From the NCBI RefSeq assembly GCF_900163665.1, contig NZ_FUIA01000025.1:1-64000 (forward strand): a stretch of DNA of 64,000 nucleotides. The letters run 5' to 3'. The DNA is from Frigoribacterium sp. JB110. GTDB taxonomy: Bacteria > Actinomycetota > Actinomycetes > Actinomycetales > Microbacteriaceae. Each line of letters begins with the position of its first letter. The first letter of the stretch is position 1. Under the pieces are notes generated by a model that searched no databases, was not told the origin of the DNA, and worked only from the letters and a program-made list of their open reading frames with translations. Both the position numbers and the translations under genes were made by a program. Positions 25,563 through 35,039 of the stretch are shown in pieces.

Positions 25563-26381
25563 TCAGATCTTTCCGACGACGTCGGCCAGCAGCTGCGAGA
25601 TCCGCCCCTCCGCCGAGCGCCCGGCCTCGATGACCTCCGCGTGGCTGAGCGGGGTGGGGGAGATGCCGGCTGCGAGGTTCGTGATCAGCGAGAAGCCCAG
25701 CACCTCCATGCCCGACTGGCGGGCGGCGATCGCCTCGAGAGCGGTCGACATGCCGACGATGTGCCCGCCGAGGGTCCTCGCCATCTGCACTTCGGCCGGC
25801 GTCTCGTACTGCGGCCCGCGGAACTGGCAGTACACGCCCTCATCGAGCTCCGGATCGACCGAGCGTGCCACCTCGCGCAGCCGTGCCGAGTACAGATCGG
25901 TCATGTCGATGAAGGTCGCGCCCTCGAGCGGACTGTCGGAGGTGAGGTTGAGGTGGTCGCTGATCAGCACGGGCTGCCCCGCCGACCATGCGGGCCTGAT
26001 GCCGCCGGCACCGTTGGTGAGCACCATCACGGTCGCGCCGGTCGCCGCCGCCGTGCGCACGCTGTGCACGACTCTGCGCACGCCGTGGCCCTCGTAGTAG
26101 TGGGTGCGCGCGCCGATCACCAGCACGTTCCTGCCGCCGGGAGTGCGCACGCTCCGGATGGTGCCGACGTGGCCCTCCAGCGCGGGCTTCGAGAAGCCGG
26201 TGACCTCGGTCGCGGGAATCGTCGCGACCGTTTCGCCGAGCAGCTCCGCTGCCTTGCCCCACCCGCTGCCGAGGGTGACGGCGATGTCGTGCTCGGCGAC
26301 GCCGGTGAGCCTCGCGATGTCATCTGCCGCGGCCTGCGCGACGGCGAACGGGTCTGCCGGATGGTCGAGCGGGTGCGTCAT
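25563..26381 (-). CDS. punA: Purine-nucleoside phosphorylase
   Basis: A 272-residue trimeric-type PNP cleaving inosine/guanosine with phosphate. VTLGSGWGKAAELLG (phosphate site), GHVGTIRSVRTPGGRNVLVIGARTHYYEGH and MVLTNGAGGIRPAWSAGQPV are the family signatures; CQFRGPQYETPAEVQMARTL and MSTALEAIAARQ lie in the C-terminal half. No ribosome site; TAAGGT is 6 nt upstream of the ATG, suggesting leaderless expression. Together with add, deoA and cdd it completes local nucleoside salvage. Divergent from lpdA. Confidence 0.95.
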   Translation of the reverse strand: MTHPLDHPADPFAVAQAAADDIARLTGVAEHDIAVTLGSGWGKAAELLGETVATIPATEVTGFSKPALEGHVGTIRSVRTPGGRNVLVIGARTHYYEGHGVRRVVHSVRTAAATGATVMVLTNGAGGIRPAWSAGQPVLISDHLNLTSDSPLEGATFIDMTDLYSARLREVARSVDPELDEGVYCQFRGPQYETPAEVQMARTLGGHIVGMSTALEAIAARQSGMEVLGFSLITNLAAGISPTPLSHAEVIEAGRSAEGRISQLLADVVGKI

Positions 26382-26503
26382 GCGACCACCTTAAGCACAA
26401 CCGCCGACATCGCGCCCTGCCCACGGCATCCGGTTCGTCGTGTCCGTCCGCCGCGGCGGCCGCAGGGTGCTGAGACCGGAGCGCGGAGTGACAGAATGGA
26501 GCC

Positions 26504-27928
26504 ATGAGCTTCGACTTCGAGCGCAAGCAGCGGATCGCGATCATCGGCGGGGGCCCTGGCGGCTACGAAGCGGCGCTGTCCGCTGCGCAGCTCGGGGCCG
26601 AGGTGACTCTCGTGGAGAACACGGGCGTCGGAGGTGCCGCGGTGCTCACCGATGTGGTGCCTTCCAAGACACTGATCGCGACGGCCGACGCCGCGCAGGC
26701 GATCGATGCCGCAGGCGACCTCGGCGTGCAGTTCTACGCGAAGGGCGCAGAGGACAAGCCGCTCAAACCCGAGACGGCCATCAACCTGCTCGCGGTGAAC
26801 AAGCGGATCCTCGCTCTTGCCGGTCAGCAGTCGGAGGACATGCGCGAGCAGCTGCTCGAGGCCGGCGTGAACGTGGTCTCCGGTCACGGCCGGATGAAGG
26901 GCGACAACGCCGTCGTCATCTCCACAGGCCCCGACGGCACGGACTTCGATCAGATCGAGGCCGACACGATCGTGATCTCGACCGGTTCGACCCCGCGTGA
27001 GCTTCCTGCGGCCAAGCCCGACGGCAAGCGCATCCTCACCTGGAAGCAGGTGTACGACCTGCCGGCCGTTCCTGAGCACATCATCGTGGTCGGCTCAGGC
27101 GTCACCGGCGCAGAGTTCGCCTCGGCGTACATGAACCTCGGCGCGAAGGTCACACTGGTCTCGAGCCGCGAGCAGGTGCTGCCGGGCGAAGATCCGGATG
27201 CGGCAGCCGTGCTCGAGAAGGTCTTCACCCGAGGCGGCATGACGCTGCTGGCGCGCTCGCGCGCCGAGAAGGTGGAGAACACCGGTGACGGCGTGGTCGT
27301 GACGCTGGCGAACGGCGACGAGATCACCGGATCCCACTGCCTGGTGGCTGTCGGATCGACGCCGAACACGGAGGACATCGGCCTGGAGGAGGCCGGCGTG
27401 CAGCTCGCCGACACCGGCCGCATCATGGTCAACCGCGTCGGCCGCACGTCGATCCCGAACGTGTACGCGGTCGGTGACTGCACCAACCTGATGCCGCTCG
27501 CCTCGGTCGCGTCGATGCTCGGACGAACCGCGGTGTTCCACGCCATGGGCGATGCGGTCATCCCGTTCGCGAACAACAAGATCGCGGCGAACATCTTCAC
27601 CAGCCCCGAGATCGCCACCGTCGGCTGGACCACGGGCGAGGATGCCGTCGAGTACAAGCTCCCGATCGCCGCGAACGCCCGCGCCAAGATGATGAGCGTG
27701 CGCGACGGCTTCGTGAAGCTCTATGCGCGAAAGGGATCCGGCACCGTCGTCGGCGGCGTGGTCGTCGGCCCGAAGGCGAGCGAGCTGATCTACCCGATCT
27801 CGATCGCCGTCGACCGCCGCCTCACGGTCGACCAGCTGGCCCGCGTGTTCACCACCTACCCGTCGCTCTCCGGCGCGATCAACGACGCCGCCCGCGCGAT
27901 GCACGGCATCAACGAGCGCGGCTTCTGA
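26504..27928 (+). CDS. lpdA: NAD(P)H-quinone dehydrogenase (LpdA/Rv3303c type)
   Basis: A 474-residue FAD protein of the pyridine-nucleotide disulfide oxidoreductase fold: FAD motif IIGGGPGGYEAALSAAQLGA, NAD motif IIVVGSGVTGAEFASAYMNLG, and NVYAVGDCTNLMPLASVAS. The redox CxxxxC of lipoamide dehydrogenase is replaced by GVGGAAVLTDVVPSKTLI, so it cannot reduce a disulfide by the usual route. This matches the M. tuberculosis LpdA/QR group that reduces quinones. CAGAAT sits 6 nt before the ATG. It ends at a strong terminator. Confidence 0.9.
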   Translation: MSFDFERKQRIAIIGGGPGGYEAALSAAQLGAEVTLVENTGVGGAAVLTDVVPSKTLIATADAAQAIDAAGDLGVQFYAKGAEDKPLKPETAINLLAVNKRILALAGQQSEDMREQLLEAGVNVVSGHGRMKGDNAVVISTGPDGTDFDQIEADTIVISTGSTPRELPAAKPDGKRILTWKQVYDLPAVPEHIIVVGSGVTGAEFASAYMNLGAKVTLVSSREQVLPGEDPDAAAVLEKVFTRGGMTLLARSRAEKVENTGDGVVVTLANGDEITGSHCLVAVGSTPNTEDIGLEEAGVQLADTGRIMVNRVGRTSIPNVYAVGDCTNLMPLASVASMLGRTAVFHAMGDAVIPFANNKIAANIFTSPEIATVGWTTGEDAVEYKLPIAANARAKMMSVRDGFVKLYARKGSGTVVGGVVVGPKASELIYPISIAVDRRLTVDQLARVFTTYPSLSGAINDAARAMHGINERGF

Positions 27929-27942
27929 CGCAGGCAGCGCGA

Positions 27943-27982
27943 AAGCGGCGCGGCAGGCCCATCCGGGCCCGCCGCGCCGCTT
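27943..27982 (+). terminator. Rho-independent terminator of lpdA
   Basis: GC-rich arms 27943-27960 and 27965-27982 pair almost completely (one bulge on each side) around a 4-nt loop. The following TTCTCTTCATTTC is pyrimidine/T-rich on the plus strand. It lies 15 bp after the lpdA stop. Confidence 0.8.
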
Positions 27983-27984
27983 CT

Positions 27985-28042
27985 CTTCATTTCTGGCACA
28001 TCTCCGGGTGGGCGCACCACCGGAGATGTGCCAGAAATGAAG
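27985..28042. repeat. Perfect 23-bp inverted repeat between lpdA and accA3
   Basis: Arms 27985-28007 and 28020-28042 are exact complements (each begins or ends with CTTCATTTCTGGCACATC or its complement) around a 12-nt loop. It lies just before the accA3 stop at 28055. Perfect pairing over 23 bp with an AT-rich outer half is more than termination requires. It could be an accA3 3' structure, a transposable palindrome, or a protein site. Confidence 0.75.
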
Positions 28043-28054
28043 GGATGACCCGCG

Positions 28055-29833
28055 CTACGCGATAGCGAGGAGGGCGTGGCCGGATGAGATCGTCTGGCCG
28101 ACTGGGGCGTCGATCGCAGAGACGGTGCCGTCCTTGTGGGCGTGGATGGGCTGCTCCATCTTCATCGCTTCGAGTACGAGCACCAGGTCGCCCTTGACGA
28201 CCTCCTGGCCGTCCTCGACGGCGACCTTCACGATCGTGGCCTGCATCGGCGACTTCAGCGTATCCCCGCTGGCACCCGTGGCGACCGACGAGCCCGAGTG
28301 CGAGCGGCGCGACGGCGGTGCCGCCGCGGGGCGCCCCGTGCCGCCGCTGTTCGTGGTGATGCGGTCGGGCAGGCTGACCTCGAGGCGTTTGCCCGCGACC
28401 TCCACGACCACGGTGTGGCGCGACTCCGGCTCAGCGGGAGCTGCCAGCTCGCCGTCCCACGGCGGGATGTCGTTCACGAACTCGGTCTCGATCCAGCGTG
28501 TGAAGACGCCGAACTCACCGCTCTCCGCAGTGAACGCGGGGTCGGAGACGACCTTGCGATGGAAGGGCAGCACGGTGGGGAGGCCCGCGACTTCGAACTC
28601 CTCGAGCGCGCGGCGCGAACGCTCCAGCGCCTCGGCGCGGTCGCTGCCGGTGACGATGATCTTCGCGAGCATCGAGTCGAATGCGCCAGACACGCTGTCG
28701 CCTGCGGTGACGCCGGAATCGAGCCGGATGCCGGGGCCGCCGAAGGTCTTGAAGACGTGGATCGGACCCGGCTGCGGGAGGAATCCGCGGCCAGGGTCCT
28801 CGCCGTTGATGCGGAACTCGATCGAGTGCCCGCGCGGGGCCGGGTCGTCGTAGCCGAGCTCCTCGCCCGCGGCGATCCGGAACTGCTCGCGCACCAGGTC
28901 GATGCCGGTGACCTCCTCGGAGACCGGATGCTCGACCTGCAGCCGCGTATTGACCTCGAGGAAGGAGATGGTGCCGTCCGCACCGATGAGGAACTCGCAC
29001 GTTCCCGCACCGACGTAGCCGACCTCCTTCATGATCGCCTTCGACGCCTCGTACAGCACGGTGTTCTGCTCGTCGGTGATGAACGGCGCTGGCGCCTCCT
29101 CCACGAGCTTCTGGTGGCGGCGCTGCAGTGAGCAGTCGCGGGTGGAGACGACGACGACGTTGCCCGCCTCATCGGCGAGGCACTGCGTCTCGACGTGGCG
29201 CGGCTTGTCGAGGTACTTCTCCACGAAGCATTCGCCGCGGCCGAACGCCGCGATGGCCTCGCGCGTGGCCGACTCGAACATGTCGGGCACTTCGTCGATC
29301 GTGCGGGCGACCTTCAGGCCGCGCCCGCCGCCGCCGTACGCGGCCTTGATCGCAATCGGCAGGCCGACCTTCTCGGCGAATGCGACGACCTCTTCCGCCG
29401 TGTCGACGGGCCCTGGTGTGCCGGGTGCGAGCGGTGCGCCGACCTTCTCGGCGACGCGGCGCGCGGTGACCTTGTCGCCCAGCGACTCGATCGCCTCGGG
29501 CGACGGGCCGATCCAGGTCAGTCCCGACCGGATGACGGTGCGGGCGAACTCGGCGTTCTCTGCGAGGAAGCCGTATCCGGGGTGGACGGCGTCCGCGCCG
29601 GAGCGGCGGGCGACGGAGAGGATCTTGTCGATCTGCAGGTAGGTGTCGGCGCTGGTCTCACCGTCGAGGGCGTAGGCCTCGTCGGCGAGCTTCGCATGCA
29701 TGGCGTCACGGTCCTGGTCGGCGTAGACGGCGACCGACCCGAGGCCGGCGTCGCGGGCCGCCCGGATGATGCGAACGGCGATCTCGCCACGGTTGGCGAT
29801 GAGGACCTTACGAAGGGCGCGGCTATCGAGCAT
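28055..29833 (-). CDS. accA3: Acyl-CoA carboxylase alpha subunit (biotin carboxylase + BCCP)
   Basis: 592 residues. The biotin carboxylase domain (residues 1-~445) opens with [16 protein letters not shown] and has [26 protein letters not shown] and [17 protein letters not shown]. The C-terminal biotin carrier domain has LEAMKMEQP, with the biotinylated lysine about 35 residues from the end. It carboxylates biotin for transfer by AccD-type subunits, such as AccD5/AccE at 35211-37018. BirA at 37149 would attach the biotin. TAGGCT is 7 nt before the ATG, indicating a leaderless start; a longer frame 20 codons upstream is rejected. Confidence 0.95.
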   Translation of the reverse strand: MLDSRALRKVLIANRGEIAVRIIRAARDAGLGSVAVYADQDRDAMHAKLADEAYALDGETSADTYLQIDKILSVARRSGADAVHPGYGFLAENAEFARTVIRSGLTWIGPSPEAIESLGDKVTARRVAEKVGAPLAPGTPGPVDTAEEVVAFAEKVGLPIAIKAAYGGGGRGLKVARTIDEVPDMFESATREAIAAFGRGECFVEKYLDKPRHVETQCLADEAGNVVVVSTRDCSLQRRHQKLVEEAPAPFITDEQNTVLYEASKAIMKEVGYVGAGTCEFLIGADGTISFLEVNTRLQVEHPVSEEVTGIDLVREQFRIAAGEELGYDDPAPRGHSIEFRINGEDPGRGFLPQPGPIHVFKTFGGPGIRLDSGVTAGDSVSGAFDSMLAKIIVTGSDRAEALERSRRALEEFEVAGLPTVLPFHRKVVSDPAFTAESGEFGVFTRWIETEFVNDIPPWDGELAAPAEPESRHTVVVEVAGKRLEVSLPDRITTNSGGTGRPAAAPPSRRSHSGSSVATGASGDTLKSPMQATIVKVAVEDGQEVVKGDLVLVLEAMKMEQPIHAHKDGTVSAIDAPVGQTISSGHALLAIA

Positions 29834-29931
29834 GGGTTTCAGCCTAGTTCGGAGGTGGGGTGAGAAATTGAGCGACTCCGACAACAAAGCCACGAGTTCG
29901 TATCGTGATTCCTACGAGGGGGATGCGGCGG

Positions 29932-30573
29932 TCAGCCTTCGCGGTTCCACAGACTCGGCCAGTCGATGCCGAGGTCCCGCACCAGGCGCCTGACGGTCGA
30001 CAGCGACATGCCGACGACGGTCGAGGGGTCGCCGTCCACAGATTCGATGAACGCTCCTCCCAGGCTGTCGACGGTGAACGCGCCCGCCACGTGCAGCGGC
30101 TCGCCTGTGGCGACGTATGCGTCGATCTCACCGTCCGTGATGTCGGACGCGAAGGTCACGCGCGCCTCGGCGACCGCGTGCGCCTCGTGCGATCCGTCGG
30201 CTGAGATGCGGTGCACGCTGTGCCCGGAGTGCAGCACGCCCGTGCGGCCGCGCATGTCGCGCCAGCGTCCAGCGGCGCGCTCCGGAGTGTGCGGTTTGCC
30301 GTAGACGACGCCGCTGAGTTCGAACATCGAGTCCCCGCCGACCACGATCCCTTCGAACCCCTCCGCGGCCAGGCGGCCGGCGACATCAGCGGCCTTGCGG
30401 CGCGCGAGCAGCAGCACGTGCTCCGACGGGCTCAGCGCATGCCCCTGTTCCGCCTCGACGGCTTCCACGACCGCGTCCTCGTCGACGTTCGGCGACTCCA
30501 GACGCGGCTCGATGCCCGCCTGTCGCATCAGCATGAGGCGGGCGGGCGAGGTGGATGCGAGGCAGACCGGCAT
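29932..30573 (-). CDS. maf: Maf/YhdE family nucleotide pyrophosphatase
   Basis: A 213-residue house-cleaning nucleoside triphosphate pyrophosphatase. The N-terminal PVCLASTSPARLMLMRQAGI is the family's ASxSPRR-like phosphate loop. NVDED, LARRKAADVAG and GGDSMFELSG follow, and the C-terminal GEPLHVAGAFTVDSLGGAFI contains conserved residues. The expected motif arginine pair is altered to SPAR. I start at 30573; a longer frame adds only ten residues. It lies 98 bp upstream of accA3 on the same strand, as maf does near accA3 in mycobacteria. Confidence 0.92.
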   Translation of the reverse strand: MPVCLASTSPARLMLMRQAGIEPRLESPNVDEDAVVEAVEAEQGHALSPSEHVLLLARRKAADVAGRLAAEGFEGIVVGGDSMFELSGVVYGKPHTPERAAGRWRDMRGRTGVLHSGHSVHRISADGSHEAHAVAEARVTFASDITDGEIDAYVATGEPLHVAGAFTVDSLGGAFIESVDGDPSTVVGMSLSTVRRLVRDLGIDWPSLWNREG

Positions 30574-30701
30574 GCGTCCAGAGTATTCGCGGGCCTCCGG
30601 CACGCAAAGGCACGGCCGCGGCTCGCCGAGATCCGGGCATGGGGCGAAGCGACAGGCATCCGGATGGTCGATTCGCAGGCCGTTCCTGACACGATAGAGG
30701 G

Positions 30702-31955
30702 ATGGAAAAGGGCGATCAGATCGAACTCGACATCACCGGCGTCGCGCACGGGGGCGTGTTCGTCGCGCGCGAGCCGGAAGGGCGCGTGGTCTTCGTCGCC
30801 GACGCGATTCCCGGAGAGCGGGTCCGCGCCCGCATCACCGAGGTGAAGAAGTCGTTCGCGCGCGCTGAGACGGTCGACGTCCTCGACGCCTCGCCCGACC
30901 GCGTGCCGCACGTCTGGCCCGCCGTCGCCGGGGGCGAGCAGCCTGGCGGCGCCGACCTCGGCCACATCGCGCTGCCTCGCCAGCGCGAGCTGAAGGCGCA
31001 GGTGCTGCGAGAGGCGTTCGCCAAGTTCGCCGATCTCGAGATCGATGCGCCCGTGCTGGGCCCGGAGGACGTGCTCGGGCACGATCATCCGGATGTCGCG
31101 GCCACGAGAGACGGGCTGCGCTACCGCACGCGCATCAGCCTGCACGTCGACGATCGAGGGCGCATCGGCCCGTTCGCCCCGCGCAGCCACCGCGTCGTCG
31201 AGGTCGATGATCACCCGCTCGCGACACCGGAGATCGCAGAGGTCGCCGCCGCACTGCGCAGCGCGACGGAGGGGCGGGTCGACCTCGTGCAGCCGGCCGA
31301 CGGCGGCATCCGGACCCTGCGGCGCCCTGCGCGCCGCCCCGGCGTCCGGACGCCGCGCGAGGAGCCGGAGGTCATCGTCGAGGCGGTGGCGGGCCGCGAG
31401 TTCCAGGTCGACGCAGGCGGCTTCTGGCAGGTGCACCGCGCCGCAGCCGAGATGCTCACGGACACCGTGCGTCAGTCGCTCGGCCCGCTGGAGTCCGACG
31501 CGTGGAACCTCGACCTGTACGGCGGCGTCGGCCTGTTCGCGGCGACGCTGGGCGAGCTCGCGGAGGGCGCGCGACTGACGACCGTCGAGTCGTCGCAGCG
31601 CGCGTCGCTGCACGCAGAGCAGAACCTCGCCGACTTCGGCGCAGAAGCGCTCGACCTGCGCGTGGAGCACTTCCTCACGCAGCTGTCGAACCAGGCCAGC
31701 CTGCTCGACCGCGAGATGCTCACACGAGGCGTCGCGCTGCTGGACCCGCCGCGCTCGGGGGCAGGCAGGGATGTCGTCGAAGGCCTTGCCGGTCTCGGGC
31801 CATCGCGCGTCGCGTACATCGCGTGCGACCCCGTGGCACTCGCCCGCGATGTCGGCATCTTCCGCGGCCTCGGCTACGAGCTGGAGTCGCTGAAGGCGTT
31901 CGACATCTTCCCGCAGTCGCACCACGTCGAGGCCGTCGCCGTCCTGGCGCGCTGA
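30702..31955 (+). CDS. Class I SAM-dependent RNA uridine methyltransferase (TrmA/RlmC-like)
   Basis: 417 residues. The N-terminal TRAM domain (about 1-60: GDQIELDITGVAHGGVFVAR) binds RNA. The catalytic domain has FQVDAGGFWQVHRAAAEML, the SAM loop WNLDLYGGVGLFAATLG, LLDPPRSGAG, and the catalytic cysteine in YIACDPVALARD. Such enzymes methylate C5 of uridine in tRNA or rRNA. The four-cysteine iron-sulfur motif of RlmD/RumA is absent: the GGC equivalent reads GGADLGH. The exact target is not predictable. Starts with AGAGGG close to the ATG. Confidence 0.88.
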   Translation: MEKGDQIELDITGVAHGGVFVAREPEGRVVFVADAIPGERVRARITEVKKSFARAETVDVLDASPDRVPHVWPAVAGGEQPGGADLGHIALPRQRELKAQVLREAFAKFADLEIDAPVLGPEDVLGHDHPDVAATRDGLRYRTRISLHVDDRGRIGPFAPRSHRVVEVDDHPLATPEIAEVAAALRSATEGRVDLVQPADGGIRTLRRPARRPGVRTPREEPEVIVEAVAGREFQVDAGGFWQVHRAAAEMLTDTVRQSLGPLESDAWNLDLYGGVGLFAATLGELAEGARLTTVESSQRASLHAEQNLADFGAEALDLRVEHFLTQLSNQASLLDREMLTRGVALLDPPRSGAGRDVVEGLAGLGPSRVAYIACDPVALARDVGIFRGLGYELESLKAFDIFPQSHHVEAVAVLAR

Positions 31956-32041
31956 GCCGGCAGCGATCGGCACCGCCCCGCGGTCGGCGTGCCCGCAGTC
32001 CGCACGACGTGAATCGCGCGGCGGCTCGATAGGCTGGCCCG

Positions 32042-32701
32042 ATGATCCGGGTTGCACTGATCGATGATCACGAGTCCGTCCGTCTCGGCCTCGTGGCCGC
32101 GATCAGGCGAGCGGGGTGGGAGGCGATCTACGCGGGCGCGAGCGTGGCCGACTTCCTTGCGTGGCGACAGGCGGAGCGAGCGGCGGCCGCGGACGTCGTG
32201 CTGCTCGACCTCACCCTCGGCGACGGCACGACGGTCACGGAGAACGTGACGCGGCTCGCTCGGGAATCCTCGGTCATCATCCACTCGGTTGCCGACCGTC
32301 CGTCCGCTGTGCGTGAGGCGCTCGTGGCCGGCGCAGCCGGTGTGGTGAGCAAGGCGTCCCCGCTCGACGATGTGATCGACGCGGTCGGCGTCGTCGCGCG
32401 TGGGGACCAGCTCAACAACGTCGAATGGGCGAGCGCCGTCGAGGGCGACAGAGCGTTCGCCGACGCCCAGTTGTCGATCAGAGAGCGCGAGGTGCTCCGG
32501 ATGTATGCGGCCGGGCTGCCGCTGAAGGCCGTCGCGGAGCGCCTCGGGGTCGCCTACTCCACCGCCAAGGAGAACGTCACTCGGGTGCGGGTGAAGTACA
32601 CCGAGGTCGGACGCCCCGCTCCGACGAAGGTCGATCTGCTCAGGCGGGCGGTGGAGGACGGGCTCGTGGACGGATTGTCCGAGGACCCACCGCGTGCCTG
32701 A
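32042..32701 (+). CDS. NarL/LuxR-type response regulator
   Basis: 219 residues. The receiver domain (1-~120) has the acidic pair DDH, the phospho-aspartate in VVLLDLTLGDG and the lysine of VVSKAS. The C-terminal LuxR helix-turn-helix has LSIREREVLRMYAAGLPLKAVA and YSTAKENVTRVRVKY. TAGGCT lies exactly 6 nt before the ATG (leaderless). Its stop overlaps the histidine kinase start by 8 nt. First gene of a three-gene signalling operon. Confidence 0.93.
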   Translation: MIRVALIDDHESVRLGLVAAIRRAGWEAIYAGASVADFLAWRQAERAAAADVVLLDLTLGDGTTVTENVTRLARESSVIIHSVADRPSAVREALVAGAAGVVSKASPLDDVIDAVGVVARGDQLNNVEWASAVEGDRAFADAQLSIREREVLRMYAAGLPLKAVAERLGVAYSTAKENVTRVRVKYTEVGRPAPTKVDLLRRAVEDGLVDGLSEDPPRA

Positions 32702-33941
32702 CGAACAGTCGCTGATCGACGAAGCATGGCGTCGGATCCCGCAGGAGCAGAAACAGGCGAGCCCAGGGCGATTCACCAGGGCGAGGTTCGAGCGGATCGC
32801 GCAGGTGCTCGTCGCGGTCGCAGGCGCGGTGCTCGGAGGCCAGACTCTGGTGATCGCGGTCATGGACGGCCAGTTCCAGGCGCATCCCGTGGTGCTCGGC
32901 ATCACGATGAGCGCTTTGGCGGCGATGATCGTGACCGCGGCAGTGGGCCGCTTCGCCCGGATCGCGGCCGGAGTGTTCGCCGTCGTCTACGTCGCCGCGC
33001 TGGCGTGGTGGTGCTTCGTCGACATAGGCGGCGTCGATCCGATCGCGCAGCCGTGGCCCTTCTTCCTGCTGTCGGTCGCGACGGGGGCGGCGCTGGTGGC
33101 ATTCAGTCTGCCGTGGCAGATCGCGTGGGCGGTCGTCCCTCCCATCCTCTTCGGCATCGCGCAGCTGCTGCGTGCCGGCTTCGTCGAGACCGCGTGGGAG
33201 GCGCTCGGCTACGACACCTCGATCGCGATCCTGCTCAATCTGCTCATCATCGTGCTCGGCTGGATGTACCGCGGTATCGCCGACGGTGTCGACGAGGCAC
33301 GCGGCCGCGTGGTGGAGGCGTATACGGGGGCCCGTGTCGTGGAAGCCGCGGAGCGGGAGCGCATCGAGATCGCGAGCCTCATGCACGACAGCGTGCTGGC
33401 GGCGCTCATCGCCGCGGCGCGCGCGGAGTCGCCGAGGGAGCGCCGACTCGTCGTCGACATGTCGCGTGAGGCACTCACCCGCCTCGCCAATGCGGAGACC
33501 GCGGGGCCTGAGGGGAGCGATGCGCCACGAGAGGCCGGCGAAATGGCCGCTGCGATCGAGCATGCGGCGAGCGAGCTCGGCGTCACTCTGGCCGCGCCCG
33601 TTCACGTTCCGGACGGCGACGTCGAGATCCCTGGCAGGGTCGCGCGTGCGATGGTGCTCGCGGCGAAGCAGGCGGTCGCCAACGCCGTGCACCACGCCGA
33701 CGCCGTGGGGCTCGCGGCGAGCGTGAGCGCCGACAGCGCAGGCGTCAGCGTCGAAGTGTCCGACGGCGGACCCGGCTTGGACGTCAGTACGATCCCCGCC
33801 GATCGCCTCGGCATCCGGGCCTCGATCATGGCGAGACTGGCGGCGGTCGGCGGCGAGGCCCACATCGATTCGGGCCCGCACGGCACACGGGTCACGCTGG
33901 CCTGGAGTGCCTCGGATGAGGAAGAGGGGAACGCGACATGA
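32694..33941 (+). CDS. Membrane sensor histidine kinase (NarL-partner type)
   Basis: 415 residues. Five or six hydrophobic helices occupy about residues 40-190, with short loops and no large extracellular domain. A cytoplasmic helix leads to the dimerisation/phosphorylation segment IEIASLMHDSVLAALI (histidine at about 228). The ATPase domain has AKQAVANAVHHADA (N box), SDGGPGLD (G1) and DRLGIRASIMARL. A sensor without an extracellular domain suggests it detects membrane stress or signals through a partner, possibly the third gene. It overlaps both neighbours. Confidence 0.9.
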   Translation: MPDEQSLIDEAWRRIPQEQKQASPGRFTRARFERIAQVLVAVAGAVLGGQTLVIAVMDGQFQAHPVVLGITMSALAAMIVTAAVGRFARIAAGVFAVVYVAALAWWCFVDIGGVDPIAQPWPFFLLSVATGAALVAFSLPWQIAWAVVPPILFGIAQLLRAGFVETAWEALGYDTSIAILLNLLIIVLGWMYRGIADGVDEARGRVVEAYTGARVVEAAERERIEIASLMHDSVLAALIAAARAESPRERRLVVDMSREALTRLANAETAGPEGSDAPREAGEMAAAIEHAASELGVTLAAPVHVPDGDVEIPGRVARAMVLAAKQAVANAVHHADAVGLAASVSADSAGVSVEVSDGGPGLDVSTIPADRLGIRASIMARLAAVGGEAHIDSGPHGTRVTLAWSASDEEEGNAT

Positions 33942-34972
33942 CGCTGCGCCGCGTTCTCATGACGATCGCCATCGCCTTCACCGCGTACTTCCTGGCCAGG
34001 AGCGTCATCGTCGCGACCGTCGTGCCGGATACGCCGCTCCACCTCGCCGCCGTGGTGCTGTGGCTGGCCACCGTGGCGGTCGTGCTGTGGGTGCCGGGGC
34101 GCGATCCCCGTTCCCACGGGGTGGGGAATCGATCGCCGTCACGGCTGCCGCTGTGGGCGGCGATCGTCGTCGTCGTCGTCATCACGATCGCGCAGTCGCA
34201 GGCGATCTGGGCGAGCGGCGACCACATCCACGACCCGATCGTGGCGACGATGTTCGGCGCGAACGGCCAGGTGCTGACGATCCTGATGGTGCGCCGCCGC
34301 CCGTTCTGGGCCTGGTGCGGCGTCGCCGTCGTCGCTGCCCTCGGCGTCGCCTCGATGGGAGCGGGGGAGGCGCTGGGGCGCGGGCTGCTCGGCACATTCC
34401 TGTGGGTGGGCATCGCGCAGCTGATGCTGTGGTCCGTTGACAGGGCGTACCTCGACACGGCTCGACTGGCGAGACTGCAGCAGGCTTCGGCGGCGTGGCA
34501 GGCGTCCCAGGACGCACGGCGCGCCGAGCGGCGCAAGCGGGTGCGCTTCGCCCTCGCCGTGGCAGGGCCCGTGCTGACCCGCGTCGTGCAGTCCGCAGGC
34601 CGACTCGACGAGGCGGAGCGCAGGGAGTCGCTGATGGCGGAGGGCACACTGCGCGATGAGCTGCGTGCGCACCGGTTGCTGGATGACGACGTGCGTGCGG
34701 CGATCCGGAGGGCACGCGATCACGGTGCGACCGTGACGGTGATCGACGACGACGCCCTCACCGACCTCGGCGACGATGCACTCGGACAGGTGCGCGCAGC
34801 GCTGGCGGAGGCACTGCGCGACACCGATGCCGACCGCATCATCGTGAGGACCACGCCCGACCCCGACACAGCGGTGACCGTCGTCGGCCGACGTGCCGCC
34901 CCTGAGCCCGACGAGGACGCCCTCGCCCTGTGGCAGGAGATCCCCCGTCCCGCCCCTGACCTGATGGCCTGA
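33938..34972 (+). CDS. Membrane protein with degenerate kinase-like C-terminus
   Basis: 344 residues, ATGA-overlapped with the histidine kinase. Residues 1-~175 form about five membrane helices. The rest is cytoplasmic: a basic coiled segment (WQASQDARRAERRKRVRFAL), then an alpha/beta region (LRDELRAHRLLDDDVRAAIR, VTVIDDDALTDLG, VRAALAEALRDTDADRIIV). That layout resembles the C-terminal part of NarL-type kinases without a phosphorylatable histidine motif or a glycine-rich ATP lid. It is probably an accessory sensor or pseudokinase modulating the adjacent pair; this function is inference. A terminator-like structure follows. Confidence 0.6.
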   Translation: MTLRRVLMTIAIAFTAYFLARSVIVATVVPDTPLHLAAVVLWLATVAVVLWVPGRDPRSHGVGNRSPSRLPLWAAIVVVVVITIAQSQAIWASGDHIHDPIVATMFGANGQVLTILMVRRRPFWAWCGVAVVAALGVASMGAGEALGRGLLGTFLWVGIAQLMLWSVDRAYLDTARLARLQQASAAWQASQDARRAERRKRVRFALAVAGPVLTRVVQSAGRLDEAERRESLMAEGTLRDELRAHRLLDDDVRAAIRRARDHGATVTVIDDDALTDLGDDALGQVRAALAEALRDTDADRIIVRTTPDPDTAVTVVGRRAAPEPDEDALALWQEIPRPAPDLMA

Positions 34973-35003
34973 GCGCCGCGCCGGCAGACGACAGCGGAAA
35001 GAG

Positions 35004-35039
35004 AAGGTCCCGGGCGGCGTATTCGCCACCCGGGACCTT
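35004..35039 (-). terminator. Terminator, minus strand
   Basis: The arms AAGGTCCCGGG-N-GGCG and CGCC-N-CCCGGGACCTT pair with one mismatch around TATT. Read on the minus strand it is followed by CTCTTTCC, a U-rich tail; read on the plus strand it is followed by GGGGAC. It therefore terminates the accD5-accE transcript or the RNA candidate. Confidence 0.75.
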
